The position numbers and the translations under genes were made by a program. Of a stretch of DNA of 64,000 nt, positions 33,381 to 42,387 are shown in pieces. The DNA is from Bacillus sp. THAF10 (GTDB lineage Bacteria; Bacillota; Bacilli; Bacillales; Bacillaceae_I), in the NCBI RefSeq assembly GCF_009363695.1, contig NZ_CP045403.1, positions 3,730,501 through 3,794,500 on the forward strand. Direction: 5' to 3'. Each line of letters starts with the position of its first letter. Position 1 is the stretch's first letter. Below the pieces are notes generated by a model. It made no database searches. It worked only from the letters and a program-made list of their open reading frames with translations, and had not been told where the DNA came from.

Positions 33381-33832
33381 TAATTTTTTTGCAAGATTTC
33401 TTTTAGGCCAATAGGATATAGGATTATCTCGTCGTTAAGGACTTTTTGGAGGGGAATCCATTTTGCCGTGCTTGTTTTTCCTGGCTCTGTGACTTGGAAC
33501 TCTTCTTTTTGATAAAGAGCATGATCCATAAATTTCACTTCATAAAGTTGCGTGATTTCGTGCCCTGTTACATTCTCTATTGTATAGATATTCTCCAGGC
33601 AGGCTATGTAACTCTTAATCTCAATCTTCGCATTTATCTCTTCCTGATATTCACGAATGAGTGTTTCATCTGATCTCTCGCCAAGCTCAATCGTCCCTCC
33701 AATAGGCCTGTAAAAGTTATCTGTTCCTCCCGAATGTCTTCCTGTTTGCTCCTCTAACAGTATGTACGAATCTCGCACTAAAACACCTAAAGTATTAGCC
33801 CGTGGGCGCAGTAACTGTGATGGTTGACTCAT
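33377..33832 (-). CDS. NUDIX hydrolase
   Basis: 151 residues from the ATG behind GGAGAAAATATC; the frame extends 22 codons upstream without a ribosome binding site. The Nudix box is GGTIELGERSDETLIREYQE followed by EI, with all the conserved Gly, Glu and Arg residues. It begins with LRPRANTLGVLVRDSYILLEE as in MutT-like small-molecule hydrolases. Substrate unknown. The stop lies within the promoter of the T-box. Confidence 0.88.
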   Translation of the reverse strand: MSQPSQLLRPRANTLGVLVRDSYILLEEQTGRHSGGTDNFYRPIGGTIELGERSDETLIREYQEEINAKIEIKSYIACLENIYTIENVTGHEITQLYEVKFMDHALYQKEEFQVTEPGKTSTAKWIPLQKVLNDEIILYPIGLKEILQKNY

Positions 33833-33864
33833 GATATTTTCTCCTTTTTGAACTGGAATTGGCC

Positions 33865-34509
33865 TCACCCCTCCCCAATTCTGATTAGGTCGCCCCATGT
33901 TTTGCAGCCGCGATCTGCGCAGTGGTGGAGGAGTTCGACACAGAGGTAGGCGGTCGTGAGGGCGTCGCCTAGGGCAGAGTGGCGCTGGTAGATTCTTGTG
34001 CCGAAGTTGCGGGCGTATTTTTCTAGGTCACGCATGTCGTAGCTAGGGGCGATATAGCCTATTAGGTTTAGGGTATCAATGGTTTGCGGGTTTTTCCAGG
34101 TGAAATTTTCCCGTTTCAGCTCAGATTTTATCGCTTGCATGTCGAAAGCGATATAGTGCCCAATATAGCAGGCAGAAGTGCCACCGGCCATTGTGGTGAG
34201 GCTAGCAATTGCCTCGAAAGCTGTTGGTGCTCCTTTAACATGTTCTTCGGTTATTCCCGTTAAGTCTGTAATTTCCCGCGGAATATGTCGACCTGGGTTG
34301 ATGTATGTCTGAATGGCCCTCTCTTCCTCTACTTCCAGGTTGCGAATTTTCACGGCAGCTAGTTCTATTATTCTATCATGCTTTGCCACGTTGAAGCCGG
34401 TCGTTTCGGTATCAAAAACGGTAAATTCCAGCTTGTCGACAGGTGTGGAAAGCGGTATATTTTCCGCTAAATTGCTCGGGAAATAATTCTTTTTCGCAAA
34501 TGGGAACAT
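33865..34509 (-). CDS. DnaQ-like 3'-5' exonuclease
   Basis: 214 residues. The DEDDh motifs are FTVFDTETTGF (Exo I, near residue 33), CYIGHYIAFDMQAI (Exo II) and YQRHSALGDALTTAYL (Exo III with the catalytic His). It is not the polymerase PolC. In many bacteria the same exonuclease type sits beside a cNMP/CBS/DUF294 protein and a large-plus-small sodium:solute symporter pair, exactly as here, which suggests a signalling link rather than replication. It lies 16 bases after the DUF294 gene. Confidence 0.88.
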   Translation of the reverse strand: MFPFAKKNYFPSNLAENIPLSTPVDKLEFTVFDTETTGFNVAKHDRIIELAAVKIRNLEVEEERAIQTYINPGRHIPREITDLTGITEEHVKGAPTAFEAIASLTTMAGGTSACYIGHYIAFDMQAIKSELKRENFTWKNPQTIDTLNLIGYIAPSYDMRDLEKYARNFGTRIYQRHSALGDALTTAYLCVELLHHCADRGCKTWGDLIRIGEG

Positions 34510-34525
34510 ATTTTGGAGGCACCTC

Positions 34526-36400
34526 CTAGTAGTATGACAGCATGTGACTTTGCAGTTCTTTTATTAGTCGAATGCTGAGCATCAACTCTTCTTTTTCGCG
34601 CGTGGTTAATGCTGTTAGATTTAGAGTGGACGAGAGTTCTTGTTGGTTCTGGTACTGTGTATGCCGATTTCGAACATAGTAGTGAAGCACCGTAGCAACC
34701 GACGCCTTTAAGTCCTTTTGAAAATTGGCGGACAATATCTTTTTTTCGTACAGCTTATCGATTTTCTCTAACGGTGTTCCGTATGTGATAGCATGCATGA
34801 GCGCTAGGATTTGCAGGCTATGGTGATAGGGAAACAGAACCTCTTTTTTCATATCGATTTGCTTGCGGTTACGGCGGAACATCGAGCGTATCGGTTGTTC
34901 TAAGGTGGGTATCGGATTTTCCCGTTCCAGCTGGGACAGACGATAGAGAAAAATTTTTGCGCGATCTAAGGAATTGGTGATACTCTGTTGAAATTGCTGA
35001 TGTAACCTATCATTTCCATATACTAGTCTGTGTGAGAAAAAGTTTTGCGCAAGTAGCAGTCGGTCGTTAGTGGAATGCACCGTCCACCCGTGAATTCGAG
35101 CTTCCCAATCTTCTAGCGACCCCCTCCACTTCGGATTGGACGCCATCATATTGCCCCTACAGCGTTCGAATCCCGCCCTTTCTAGGTTGCGCACAATTTT
35201 TTCCGCCAGTTCCGTAAAATAGTCACTTTCCTTTTCATAAACGAGAAAATGATCCTGATCAGTTAGGAGAAACTGCTCCTTTCTCGCCCCGCTTCCCATA
35301 AGATAAAAGCAAAATGCTGATGGGGGTTCTACCTTCATTTCTTGAAGAGAAAGCTCCACGCAGCGCTGAACGAGTCGGTCAAACTGGGTATTCATCACAT
35401 CAAGCGTAGTAAGAATCGGCACCTGTTGTTGAAGCATCGTTGCTAGTGTTGCTTCCAGCTTTTCTTTTAGGGTTGGTAAAGTTTCCGCGTTAGCTTTTGT
35501 GATGTTCTCGCTACTTTTTACCATCGCGCTTGTCGCGTTTGCCTGCAGAAGGTTGGAGAGGGTGACAAGTCCTGCAAGCTCTCCATTGGAAGAGGTTACT
35601 GGCAGGTGCTTCACCCCCTTTAAAAGCATGGTCGTCAACGCTTCATAGTAGTATGCGCTACGCGAGATGGTGATGGGATTTTTGGTCATGATGGTTTCGA
35701 TAGCGCTTGACGTATCGAGTGAAGTGGTGATTACCCTGTTTACAAAATCGTGCATCGTGACAATTCCTAGTATCGAGCTGTTTTCATCTAGCACCATTGC
35801 GGCGGTTGTTTGCCGATCGGCTGAAAGTTTTTCTGCAACAGTTTGGATGGAGTCGCTCTTTTTTACATGGAGAGCGTCTTGCATCAATTCATGAACTTGC
35901 CTTAAAGGGGTGGGCATTTCGCCTGTGTCGCTACTCGTATGTTCTGCCACAGCTTGATACACATCGTGCAGGCGTGAGCTAACCTGTTCTAAAATATAAT
36001 CACGAAGCTCGTCCCAGTTTTCTTTTAATATCGTGTAAGGAAGATATAGCGCCTCGAGATCGTCCAGTGCACGGACTTGAAGCTGGGTTTGTTGCTGGGA
36101 GTGGTGAGCCTTGAGCTGATCAGGATAAATAGGGATTTTCGCGTCCTCTTGTTGCCCGGTATGTAGTTGAGTGAGGAGAAAGTGATGGATGGTGGAAAGC
36201 CCAATAAGTTCGTGCGGCTTAATTATTTCAATAACCTCGTGGTGACCAGGTCCGATTACTTCCGCCATTCCAGAGAGCACGAGAAAAACACCCTCGCGAT
36301 TTTCGTTGGCACGAAGGATGATCTCGTCCTGTTTATAGTGGTGCGTATCGCATAGCTGACATAGTTTGTTTATGAGGGTTTGTGAGAGAGTGAGATTCAT
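34526..36400 (-). CDS. Cyclic-nucleotide-binding/CBS/DUF294 protein
   Basis: 624 residues. A cNMP-binding-like barrel occupies about 1-145 (LRANENREGVFLVLSGMAEV). A CBS pair occupies about 165-295 (SIQTVAEKLSADRQTTAAMV and TIMTKNPITISRSAYYYEAL), followed by DUF294 with the nucleotidyltransferase signature YLMGSGARKEQFLLTDQDHF near residue 372 and a DUF294_C domain. The protein probably senses a nucleotide and modifies or controls its neighbours. RBS is AAAGGAG. A perfect 18-bp palindrome lies 32 bases upstream of the start codon. Confidence 0.88.
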   Translation of the reverse strand: MNLTLSQTLINKLCQLCDTHHYKQDEIILRANENREGVFLVLSGMAEVIGPGHHEVIEIIKPHELIGLSTIHHFLLTQLHTGQQEDAKIPIYPDQLKAHHSQQQTQLQVRALDDLEALYLPYTILKENWDELRDYILEQVSSRLHDVYQAVAEHTSSDTGEMPTPLRQVHELMQDALHVKKSDSIQTVAEKLSADRQTTAAMVLDENSSILGIVTMHDFVNRVITTSLDTSSAIETIMTKNPITISRSAYYYEALTTMLLKGVKHLPVTSSNGELAGLVTLSNLLQANATSAMVKSSENITKANAETLPTLKEKLEATLATMLQQQVPILTTLDVMNTQFDRLVQRCVELSLQEMKVEPPSAFCFYLMGSGARKEQFLLTDQDHFLVYEKESDYFTELAEKIVRNLERAGFERCRGNMMASNPKWRGSLEDWEARIHGWTVHSTNDRLLLAQNFFSHRLVYGNDRLHQQFQQSITNSLDRAKIFLYRLSQLERENPIPTLEQPIRSMFRRNRKQIDMKKEVLFPYHHSLQILALMHAITYGTPLEKIDKLYEKKILSANFQKDLKASVATVLHYYVRNRHTQYQNQQELSSTLNLTALTTREKEELMLSIRLIKELQSHMLSYY

Positions 36401-36432
36401 AGTGGTACACTCCTTTGTTGATGTAAGGTGAT

Positions 36433-36476
36433 ATATCGCTTGTCGCTACGGATACATGCGTAGCGACAAGCGATAT
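36433..36476. repeat. Perfect 18-bp inverted repeat upstream of the DUF294 gene
   Basis: ATATCGCTTGTCGCTACG, loop GATACATG, CGTAGCGACAAGCGATAT; every base pairs. No U-tract follows on either side. A second palindrome TATCGCC-T-GGCGATA at 36505-36519 shares the TATCGC core. It could be an operator or an RNA hairpin. Confidence 0.85.
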
Positions 36477-36584
36477 GGCTGTGTTACCTCTAGTCCTATG
36501 TTCGTATCGCCTGGCGATATACAAAAAGAATGCGGGGCACCAGAGCAGTTTCGCCACTGGCACACCCACACTATTGCTGTAATT

Positions 36585-36638
36585 GGGACAGGAGAACCGT
36601 CCCCTCGTCCCGGGACAAGAGAACCGTCCCTCTGTCCC
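36585..36638. terminator. Two GAACCGTCCC half-units after the symporter gene
   Basis: GGGACAGGAGAACCGTCCC and GGGACAAGAGAACCGTCCC, side by side, each able to fold GGGAC against GTCCC. They sit right at the symporter stop codon and belong to the dispersed hairpin family. Confidence 0.5.
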
Positions 36639-38290
36639 TATTTGTTCATCCAGACATCGCCGTCTTTGTAGGTCATTTGTTCTGGGTAGCGGAGGTCGAG
36701 TACTTCGTCTTGGATTTTTTGGGATGGTGCTTTGGTTCTTAGTGATACGACGATGATGGTGATGATGGCTGCTGTTGCTCCGAAAATGCCGGCGCCTGTG
36801 TCGATGATGCCAAGGACGGTGAAGCCGCCGAATTTTGCTGCAAAGATGTAGGCTAGTGTGACAGCTAAACCTACGAGCATTCCTGAGATAACTCCTGGTG
36901 CATTCGCCCGTTTCCACCAGACTCCAAGGATGAGCGCTGGGAAGAAGGTTCCGGATGCGAGTGCGAAAGCCCATGCCACGATTTGCGTGATGGCTCCTGG
37001 AGGGTTGAGTGCCACGAGACCAGCTAAGACGGTAGCCGTGACAATCGTCAGGCGCCCGACCATCAATCGATTTTTGTCTGTGGCGTTTGGTCGTAGAACT
37101 CGGTAGTAAATATCATGTGCAAAGGAGGATGAAATGGAAATCATTAATCCGCCTGCTGTAGAAAGAGCTGCTGCCATTGCGCCTGCTGCGACAAGACCGA
37201 TGATAAAAACGCCAAGGTTGGCAATTTCAGGTGTTGCCATAACGACAATATCGTTTGCGATGATGAGCTCGTTCCATTGGAGGATGCCATCGCCGTTGGT
37301 ATCTGCAATTTTTAATTTTCCTGTGTTCACCCATGATTCTGTCCAGGAAGGAAGCTGGCTGATTGGTTGTCCTGCCACTTTCGTCATTAAAATAAAGCGA
37401 GAGAACGCTGCATATGCTGGAGCAGAGAGGTAAAGTAATCCGATGAAAAGTAGTGCCCAAGCACCTGACCAACGCGCAGCTTTCATCGTGGATACGGTGT
37501 AGAAACGGACGATTACGTGCGGAAGTCCCGCTGTTCCAGCCATGAGGGTAAACATGAGCGCAAGGAACTGCCATTTGGTTCCGTTTGTGAATGGCGCGAA
37601 ATACTCCGATACGCCAAGTTCCCTGTCGAGCTGCCCCATCTCTTCAACAATTTTCCCATAAGAAAGCCATGGAAGTGGGTTACTTGTAAGCTGCAAGCTC
37701 ATGAAAATAACCGGAATGAGGTAGGCAATGATGAGGATGATGTATTGCGCCACCTGAGTCCAGGTAATTCCCTTCATTCCACCAAACCCTGCGTAGAAGG
37801 CAATGAGGACCACTCCGATAAGGGTTCCAATTTTTGCGTCTACTTCTAGTAAACGGCCAATAACTACCCCAGAACCCGAGAGTTGTCCAATGGAATAGGT
37901 AAAGCTGATGATGATCGTACATAGCGCCGCAATAACACGCGCCGAGTGACTGTTGAAACGGTCTCCGATAAATTCAGGGACCGTGTAGCGTCCAGATTTT
38001 CGAAGCTGTGGAGCTAAAAGAAAGGTTAATAGAAGATAACCACCCGTCCACCCCATTATGTATGCAAGTCCGTCATAGCCAAGGAGCATGATGGTCCCGG
38101 CCAAACCAATGAATGAAGCCGCACTCATCCAGTCCGCACCAATCGCCATACCATTAAAGACTGGTGGAACGCCGCGTCCCGCTACATAGAAATCAGAGGT
38201 TTGTTTAGCTTTATTGTAGATGGCAATTCCGATATAAAGTGCGAAAGTAACTAGAATAATTGATAATGAGACAATGAACTGATTATCCAA
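36638..38290 (-). CDS. Sodium:solute symporter, large subunit (VC_2705/ActP-like)
   Basis: 550 residues, about 13 membrane helices. SSS family marks include ASFIGLAGTIMLLGYDGLAY, GRYTVPEFIGDRF and GGMKGITWTQVAQYI. An unusual loop near residue 328 reads KIADTNGDGILQWNELI, which is an EF-hand-like calcium loop (D-x-N-x-D-G with a Glu at position 12). The partner small subunit gene (DUF4212) is directly upstream. Acetate, lactate or pyruvate is the likely substrate. No recognisable start signal problem; the gene begins 57 bases after its partner. Confidence 0.9.
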   Translation of the reverse strand: MDNQFIVSLSIILVTFALYIGIAIYNKAKQTSDFYVAGRGVPPVFNGMAIGADWMSAASFIGLAGTIMLLGYDGLAYIMGWTGGYLLLTFLLAPQLRKSGRYTVPEFIGDRFNSHSARVIAALCTIIISFTYSIGQLSGSGVVIGRLLEVDAKIGTLIGVVLIAFYAGFGGMKGITWTQVAQYIILIIAYLIPVIFMSLQLTSNPLPWLSYGKIVEEMGQLDRELGVSEYFAPFTNGTKWQFLALMFTLMAGTAGLPHVIVRFYTVSTMKAARWSGAWALLFIGLLYLSAPAYAAFSRFILMTKVAGQPISQLPSWTESWVNTGKLKIADTNGDGILQWNELIIANDIVVMATPEIANLGVFIIGLVAAGAMAAALSTAGGLMISISSSFAHDIYYRVLRPNATDKNRLMVGRLTIVTATVLAGLVALNPPGAITQIVAWAFALASGTFFPALILGVWWKRANAPGVISGMLVGLAVTLAYIFAAKFGGFTVLGIIDTGAGIFGATAAIITIIVVSLRTKAPSQKIQDEVLDLRYPEQMTYKDGDVWMNK

Positions 38291-38347
38291 CCGTACATCC
38301 CCCTTTAAATAGGTCTATTTATCAAATGCGGATTCTATGGAATGAAA

Positions 38348-38650
38348 TTAATGGTCGAGTGTTTTTCCTGCGCTAAGTACTTCGTTTGCTTCCTCATCAA
38401 TGCCGTATTTTTTATCAATTCTGTCACTGACTTTTGCATTTACGAATAAAAGAATAATGAAAACGAGGATCGAGCCTTGTGCTCCCATAAAATAATGAAA
38501 CGGGAAGCCTCCGAAAATAGTGAATTGCAGGGATTCTGCAAAAAGAGCGATGCCAAATGATACACCTAACCAGATAACGAGATAAATCATAATAAACATG
38601 TTCTTTTCGCGAAAATACGCATCAGCGACCGACTTATCAATTTTTTTCAA
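38348..38650 (-). CDS. DUF4212 small subunit of the sodium:solute symporter
   Basis: 100 residues with two membrane helices (FIMIYLVIWLGVSFGIALFA and GSILVFIILLFVNAKVSDRI) and the family motif FPFHYFMGAQGS between them. TIGR03647-type proteins always accompany the large symporter encoded next. RBS is AAAGGAGGG. Likely co-transcribed with the 59-residue protein upstream. Confidence 0.9.
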   Translation of the reverse strand: MKKIDKSVADAYFREKNMFIMIYLVIWLGVSFGIALFAESLQFTIFGGFPFHYFMGAQGSILVFIILLFVNAKVSDRIDKKYGIDEEANEVLSAGKTLDH

Positions 38651-38714
38651 AGAGTTGCCCTCCTTTGGCTTTGGCGAATTTGGTTGTTGCGGAAGGTTCG
38701 GATGCTCCCAAACC

Positions 38715-38894
38715 CTATTGAAGACTGAAAATAAATTTTACTGTGTCGAGAAATGGTACGGGCACTAAAGCAATTTGAACGACTGCATACGTAACCAACG
38801 TGACAATGGGAACCCCTAACAGCACTGGCCGTTGCTTCTTAATCGCCAAAAAAATGCATACCCCCGTAACTGCTATAAAAAAGAAAAAAAACAT
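38715..38894 (-). CDS. 59-residue two-helix membrane protein heading the symporter operon
   Basis: MFFFFFIAVTGVCIFLAIKK, then RPVLLGVPIVTLVTYAVVQI and an end VKFIFSLQ: two membrane helices. AGGTAGG lies just before the ATG. It is the first ORF after the promoter and the cre-like site and ends 64 bases before the DUF4212 gene, so it is probably part of the same transcript. Family not recognised. Confidence 0.6.
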   Translation of the reverse strand: MFFFFFIAVTGVCIFLAIKKQRPVLLGVPIVTLVTYAVVQIALVPVPFLDTVKFIFSLQ

Positions 38895-38912
38895 CCTACC
38901 TGCACCCTTTCT

Positions 38913-38926
38913 TGTAAGCGCTTTAA
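38913..38926 (+). promoter_or_regulatory. cre-like (CcpA) site in the leader of the symporter operon
   Basis: TGTAAGCGCTTTAA matches the cre consensus TGWAANCGNTNWCA at all but one position. It lies about 65-80 bases after the predicted transcription start, where bound CcpA acts as a roadblock. It fits catabolite control of organic-acid uptake. Confidence 0.65.
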
Positions 38927-38996
38927 ATATGCGACACCCTCATCCTCCTTGCCACTCTGTACTAAGACAGAATATTGTAATAATTCTAATAACTAG

Positions 38997-39026
38997 ATTA
39001 TGAAGCAAGCCTACCCTTTAAGTCAA
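38997..39026 (-). promoter_or_regulatory. Sigma-A-like promoter of the symporter operon
   Basis: Minus strand TTGACT, 18 bases, CATAAT, about 100 bases before the 59-residue protein gene. Confidence 0.5.
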
Positions 39027-39183
39027 CTACATCTGAAAAGAGAATTTCTGTACTAGTACAAAAGTTACAGGGGCATTTAAAAGGGGTAGGTGAACCGTCC
39101 CCTCTCCTTACAAAAGAGGATTAACTATGTATGTGTCGAAGCTATTCATATGTTAAGGGCTAAATAAGGTAAGGGGGAGTAAG

Positions 39184-39552
39184 TTGCGAGCTGTTTTGAT
39201 TTTGGTTGTTCTGTTGCTTTTGAGTGCTTGCGGTCTAGATAAACAGTCTGGTAATTCAGCATCAATGGAGAAGAATACACCTTCTGAGGAAAGGATTGAG
39301 GGTGTCATTGCTGATATGAATGGGAAACAAATCCTGGTCATTCCAGACGCAACTAGAGAGGATTTGGTTGATGCCACTTGGGAGGAGCTTTATAAGAAAA
39401 ACGGTGGTGCATATTATTATGTGGATGCTGAAACCGCTGATACGTTAAAAATTGGTATGAAGGTTGCAGTTTTTTGGGATGGAGATCAAGAGGATTCCGA
39501 ACCACCTCTGCGAAGTACTGAAAAAGTAGAAATCATCTCAAATGAACAATAG
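39184..39552 (+). CDS. DUF3221-like lipoprotein
   Basis: 122 residues starting at TTG behind GGGGGAG. The lipobox is LLSAC (Cys16). The mature domain has IEGVIADMNGKQILVIPDA, then TLKIGMKVAVFWDGDQEDSE and STEKVEIIS, the OB-like pattern of the DUF3221 family (B. subtilis YobA-like). Role unknown. A terminator follows. Confidence 0.7.
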   Translation: MRAVLILVVLLLLSACGLDKQSGNSASMEKNTPSEERIEGVIADMNGKQILVIPDATREDLVDATWEELYKKNGGAYYYVDAETADTLKIGMKVAVFWDGDQEDSEPPLRSTEKVEIISNEQ

Positions 39553-39555
39553 AAA

Positions 39556-39590
39556 AGCTCCGTGCTTTAGTGGCACAGAGCTACTTTTAT
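39556..39590 (+). terminator. Terminator of the DUF3221-like gene
   Basis: AGCTCCGTGC, loop, GCACAGAGCT (one mismatch), then ACTTTTATTT. Confidence 0.75.
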
Positions 39591-39697
39591 TTATAACAGG
39601 AAAACGACGGATTTACATGAGGGAGTTTGCGGAAAAAGGTAACTTTGACACGCAACGGCTGCCTCGGTCCTTTCTGTTGCGTTCCAAACCACACTCT

Positions 39698-40198
39698 CTA
39701 CTGCTTTGCCTCCTCCTCAAACTCGACCTCATGCTCCTCCATCAAGTCCTCGAGTTCAATCTGGAATTGCCGTATTTTGGTGCGGCCTTCATCTAGCTTT
39801 TCGTTAGCTTCGAAGATTTTGTCATGGCTTTGGAGATCGATGGCGACCAGGATCATTTTGAAGCCTTGCATTTGCGCGTTGCTGCCTTCGATGTAGAGGT
39901 TATGAATGGCGCGGAGTTCTTCGGTTTTAGGCTTAATGTCTTCGAGTTTTGCAATGAATTCTTCATAGGCGGGGATGGTGATGGAATCGATGGTTTCATA
40001 CATGGTCCAGTCGTCCGTATAATTATCTCCAGATACGCTGTCGTAAGAATCAATCGCCTCTAGCTCCATCTCACTGACACTCTGCAAATCCTCGTTCACA
40101 TAGGTTAATAAATCCTCCTGAATCGGATCACTAGTACAGGCGGACAGCGCAACTAACACAAGACAAAGAGGCAAAAGCAACCACAGAAGTCTTCTCAT
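39698..40198 (-). CDS. Lipoprotein, coiled-coil, YkyA-like
   Basis: 166 residues from the ATG behind GGAGG. Lipobox LSAC, then long helices (DLLTYVNEDLQSVSEMELEA; FEANEKLDEGRTKIRQFQIE; LEDLMEEHEVEFEEEAKQ). The composition fits a helical bundle lipoprotein such as YkyA, but the match is loose. A single gene; function unknown. Confidence 0.6.
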   Translation of the reverse strand: MRRLLWLLLPLCLVLVALSACTSDPIQEDLLTYVNEDLQSVSEMELEAIDSYDSVSGDNYTDDWTMYETIDSITIPAYEEFIAKLEDIKPKTEELRAIHNLYIEGSNAQMQGFKMILVAIDLQSHDKIFEANEKLDEGRTKIRQFQIELEDLMEEHEVEFEEEAKQ

Positions 40199-40326
40199 GT
40201 TGATTCCTCCATTTGGTTTTTTCACACTCTAAAAATGTATTCCGTCATGGAGTTGTATTAGTACCTGAGACATGGGGGCTACTCTGGCGGTTCATGTAGT
40301 TTTAACGCACAACACATTGGAATAAG

Positions 40327-40355
40327 TTTACAAAAATGCAAACAAATATTAAAAT
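40327..40355 (+). promoter_or_regulatory. Sigma-A-like promoter of the DUF1430/ABC pair
   Basis: TTTACA, 17 bases, TAAAAT, 47 bases before the start codon. Confidence 0.6.
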
Positions 40356-40401
40356 TAAGTAAGTGTCTGAATATTTCATCATTGATGTTTAGGGAGTAGC
40401 T

Positions 40402-42387
40402 ATGGCCATGATAAATAAGAAAAAGCTCGCATTTTTTTCGTTTCTTTTTTTCATTGTTTTTACGATAGTTGGAGATTCGTATATTTACTATTTGGATGGC
40501 AAGGTGTTTGAAAGTGACTACAGGTATGAAACGGATATCAAGGATCGCAATCTTAAAGAAGAATATGTGCAGGATTTAAAGAAGTATAGTGATGAATTTA
40601 ACCTTAGGATTTATGTTGCTACAACGGAGGTCACCTCTAAAAATTCAGCAACTTATACGGTGTATGCTAGCGATGAGAACAAGGATTATATTAAAAACCG
40701 GATCCTTTCAACGGAAGACAACGCCTTCTTCCGCTCCTTCATTAGTGGGGAAAGAGACATTATTTTCAAAGACTTCGAAGACATCACGGACATTCATGAA
40801 ACAAACTATTTAGTGTTTGGGACGAAGGAAAATGTCGAGAAATTGCGCTCTGCAACCAATGACAAATACGGGATGAGTAAGCCATATGACAATAGCTATT
40901 CCAACGATGCACCTTTATTCCTGTCAGCAGCGTGGATTTTTATTTTTTCTATTATCCTGATATATAGTTTCTTTGAAGTTAGTAATTTTAAAAAGGAAGC
41001 ATTGATACGCTATTTAAATGGCACGAATATGAAGCAGGTTGTGTTGCCATTGGTAGTCAGTAACTCTGGGACTATCGCTTGTGCAGCGATGATCGGAATG
41101 CTGTTCACTTCAGCCATCACGGAATCCTATAAGTTTGCCTACATATCTTTTGCAGCAGTGGTCTTACTTTTACTATTATCAAATAGCTTCTATCTGCTTC
41201 TTTTTAACTTGAATGTAAAAAAGACGTTTGTACGTAGCTCCTATACTTTTGGCTATAAGTTGTTTGCATTTTTCGTTTTATCCGTCATCTCTATCACGTC
41301 TATATTAATTTTGACGTTTACTTTTAAAACCATCCACGATGCGACTCGAACGATCAATCAGCAGAAAAGCTGGGAGCAGTTCTTTGATTACGATAATGTT
41401 GTTTTCTTTTTCAAAGACTATTCAGAAACGACGAATATGGAAACGGACGAAGAGTATGCGGGGAAATTTTATAACGAAAATCTTGATACATATAACATGC
41501 ATCTTTCCTTCGACTTTGCCAATAATGGCGGGATTTCCTCCTCTATTGGAACTGCGCAGGATCCTATTGTCTATCTGAATAAGTATGCCAAGGCTGAGGT
41601 CAAACAGTTAGGGCTACAACCAGAGGAATTTAAAGAGGATACTTATTATCTTATTTCTCGCTACACTGAGGAAGAATTATCACAGATGGGGATATATGAT
41701 GGAACGGAAACGGATGAAATAAGCTTTTTGTTACATAAGAATGTAGAGAGCCTTGAGGTCATTACCATCCAGGATTCCTATTCCTTCCTCGTGCATGATA
41801 TTAACATGGACAACCTGGCGGACAATTACAAAGAAAATCCAATTATAATCGTTGATACTCACAGTACTTTGCCGAGCATAGACTTTAACTGGTTTGTTTT
41901 TAATTCTTTAGTGAAATTTGATAAGAAAAGTGATTTTCGTAGCTTCATTGAGTCGATCGGTTACGAGAATGAAGTGTTTTATCAAAATAACATTGAGGAG
42001 CTCTATCTGAAGAAAAAGGCAGAGAAAGTCTTAATACTCGTCATCAATGTGATTTTAAGTATCATGATGATGATTTTGTTTAATATTTCGTTAACTTCTG
42101 TGTTGAAGATGGATTTTGATTCACGGGCAGTGGAGATTGCGGTGGATAAGATATTTGGGAAAACACTTATGAAGAGGTATAAGGCTTTGTTTCGATTGTT
42201 AATTGGCGCCTTTTTTGTTGGGGTTTGTACCGCCATAGCTGGAAAGTGGGTTTTCCAAAGCTTCTCTTTCTTTTACGTGGTCATCGCGAGCGGCCTAGTG
42301 TTCCTCAATACAGGTTTCATTCTTTCCTTGTTCATAAAAAAATATGAAAAAATCAGTATCCCACGGATTTTAAAAGGCGGTATGTAA
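40402..42387 (+). CDS. DUF1430 (bacteriocin-associated) integral membrane protein
   Basis: 661 residues. One N-terminal helix (FSFLFFIVFTIVGDSYIYY) precedes an outside domain of about 140 residues. Three helices at about 175-300, a second outside domain (about 310-540) and three C-terminal helices (VLILVINVILSIMMMILFNI onward) follow. The layout is MacB/FtsX-like and matches TIGR01654/DUF1430 proteins found with lactococcin-972-type bacteriocins. NWFVFNSLVKFDKKSDFRSF is a typical stretch. No bacteriocin precursor gene is adjacent. A second ATG two codons later is also possible. Confidence 0.78.
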   Translation: MAMINKKKLAFFSFLFFIVFTIVGDSYIYYLDGKVFESDYRYETDIKDRNLKEEYVQDLKKYSDEFNLRIYVATTEVTSKNSATYTVYASDENKDYIKNRILSTEDNAFFRSFISGERDIIFKDFEDITDIHETNYLVFGTKENVEKLRSATNDKYGMSKPYDNSYSNDAPLFLSAAWIFIFSIILIYSFFEVSNFKKEALIRYLNGTNMKQVVLPLVVSNSGTIACAAMIGMLFTSAITESYKFAYISFAAVVLLLLLSNSFYLLLFNLNVKKTFVRSSYTFGYKLFAFFVLSVISITSILILTFTFKTIHDATRTINQQKSWEQFFDYDNVVFFFKDYSETTNMETDEEYAGKFYNENLDTYNMHLSFDFANNGGISSSIGTAQDPIVYLNKYAKAEVKQLGLQPEEFKEDTYYLISRYTEEELSQMGIYDGTETDEISFLLHKNVESLEVITIQDSYSFLVHDINMDNLADNYKENPIIIVDTHSTLPSIDFNWFVFNSLVKFDKKSDFRSFIESIGYENEVFYQNNIEELYLKKKAEKVLILVINVILSIMMMILFNISLTSVLKMDFDSRAVEIAVDKIFGKTLMKRYKALFRLLIGAFFVGVCTAIAGKWVFQSFSFFYVVIASGLVFLNTGFILSLFIKKYEKISIPRILKGGM

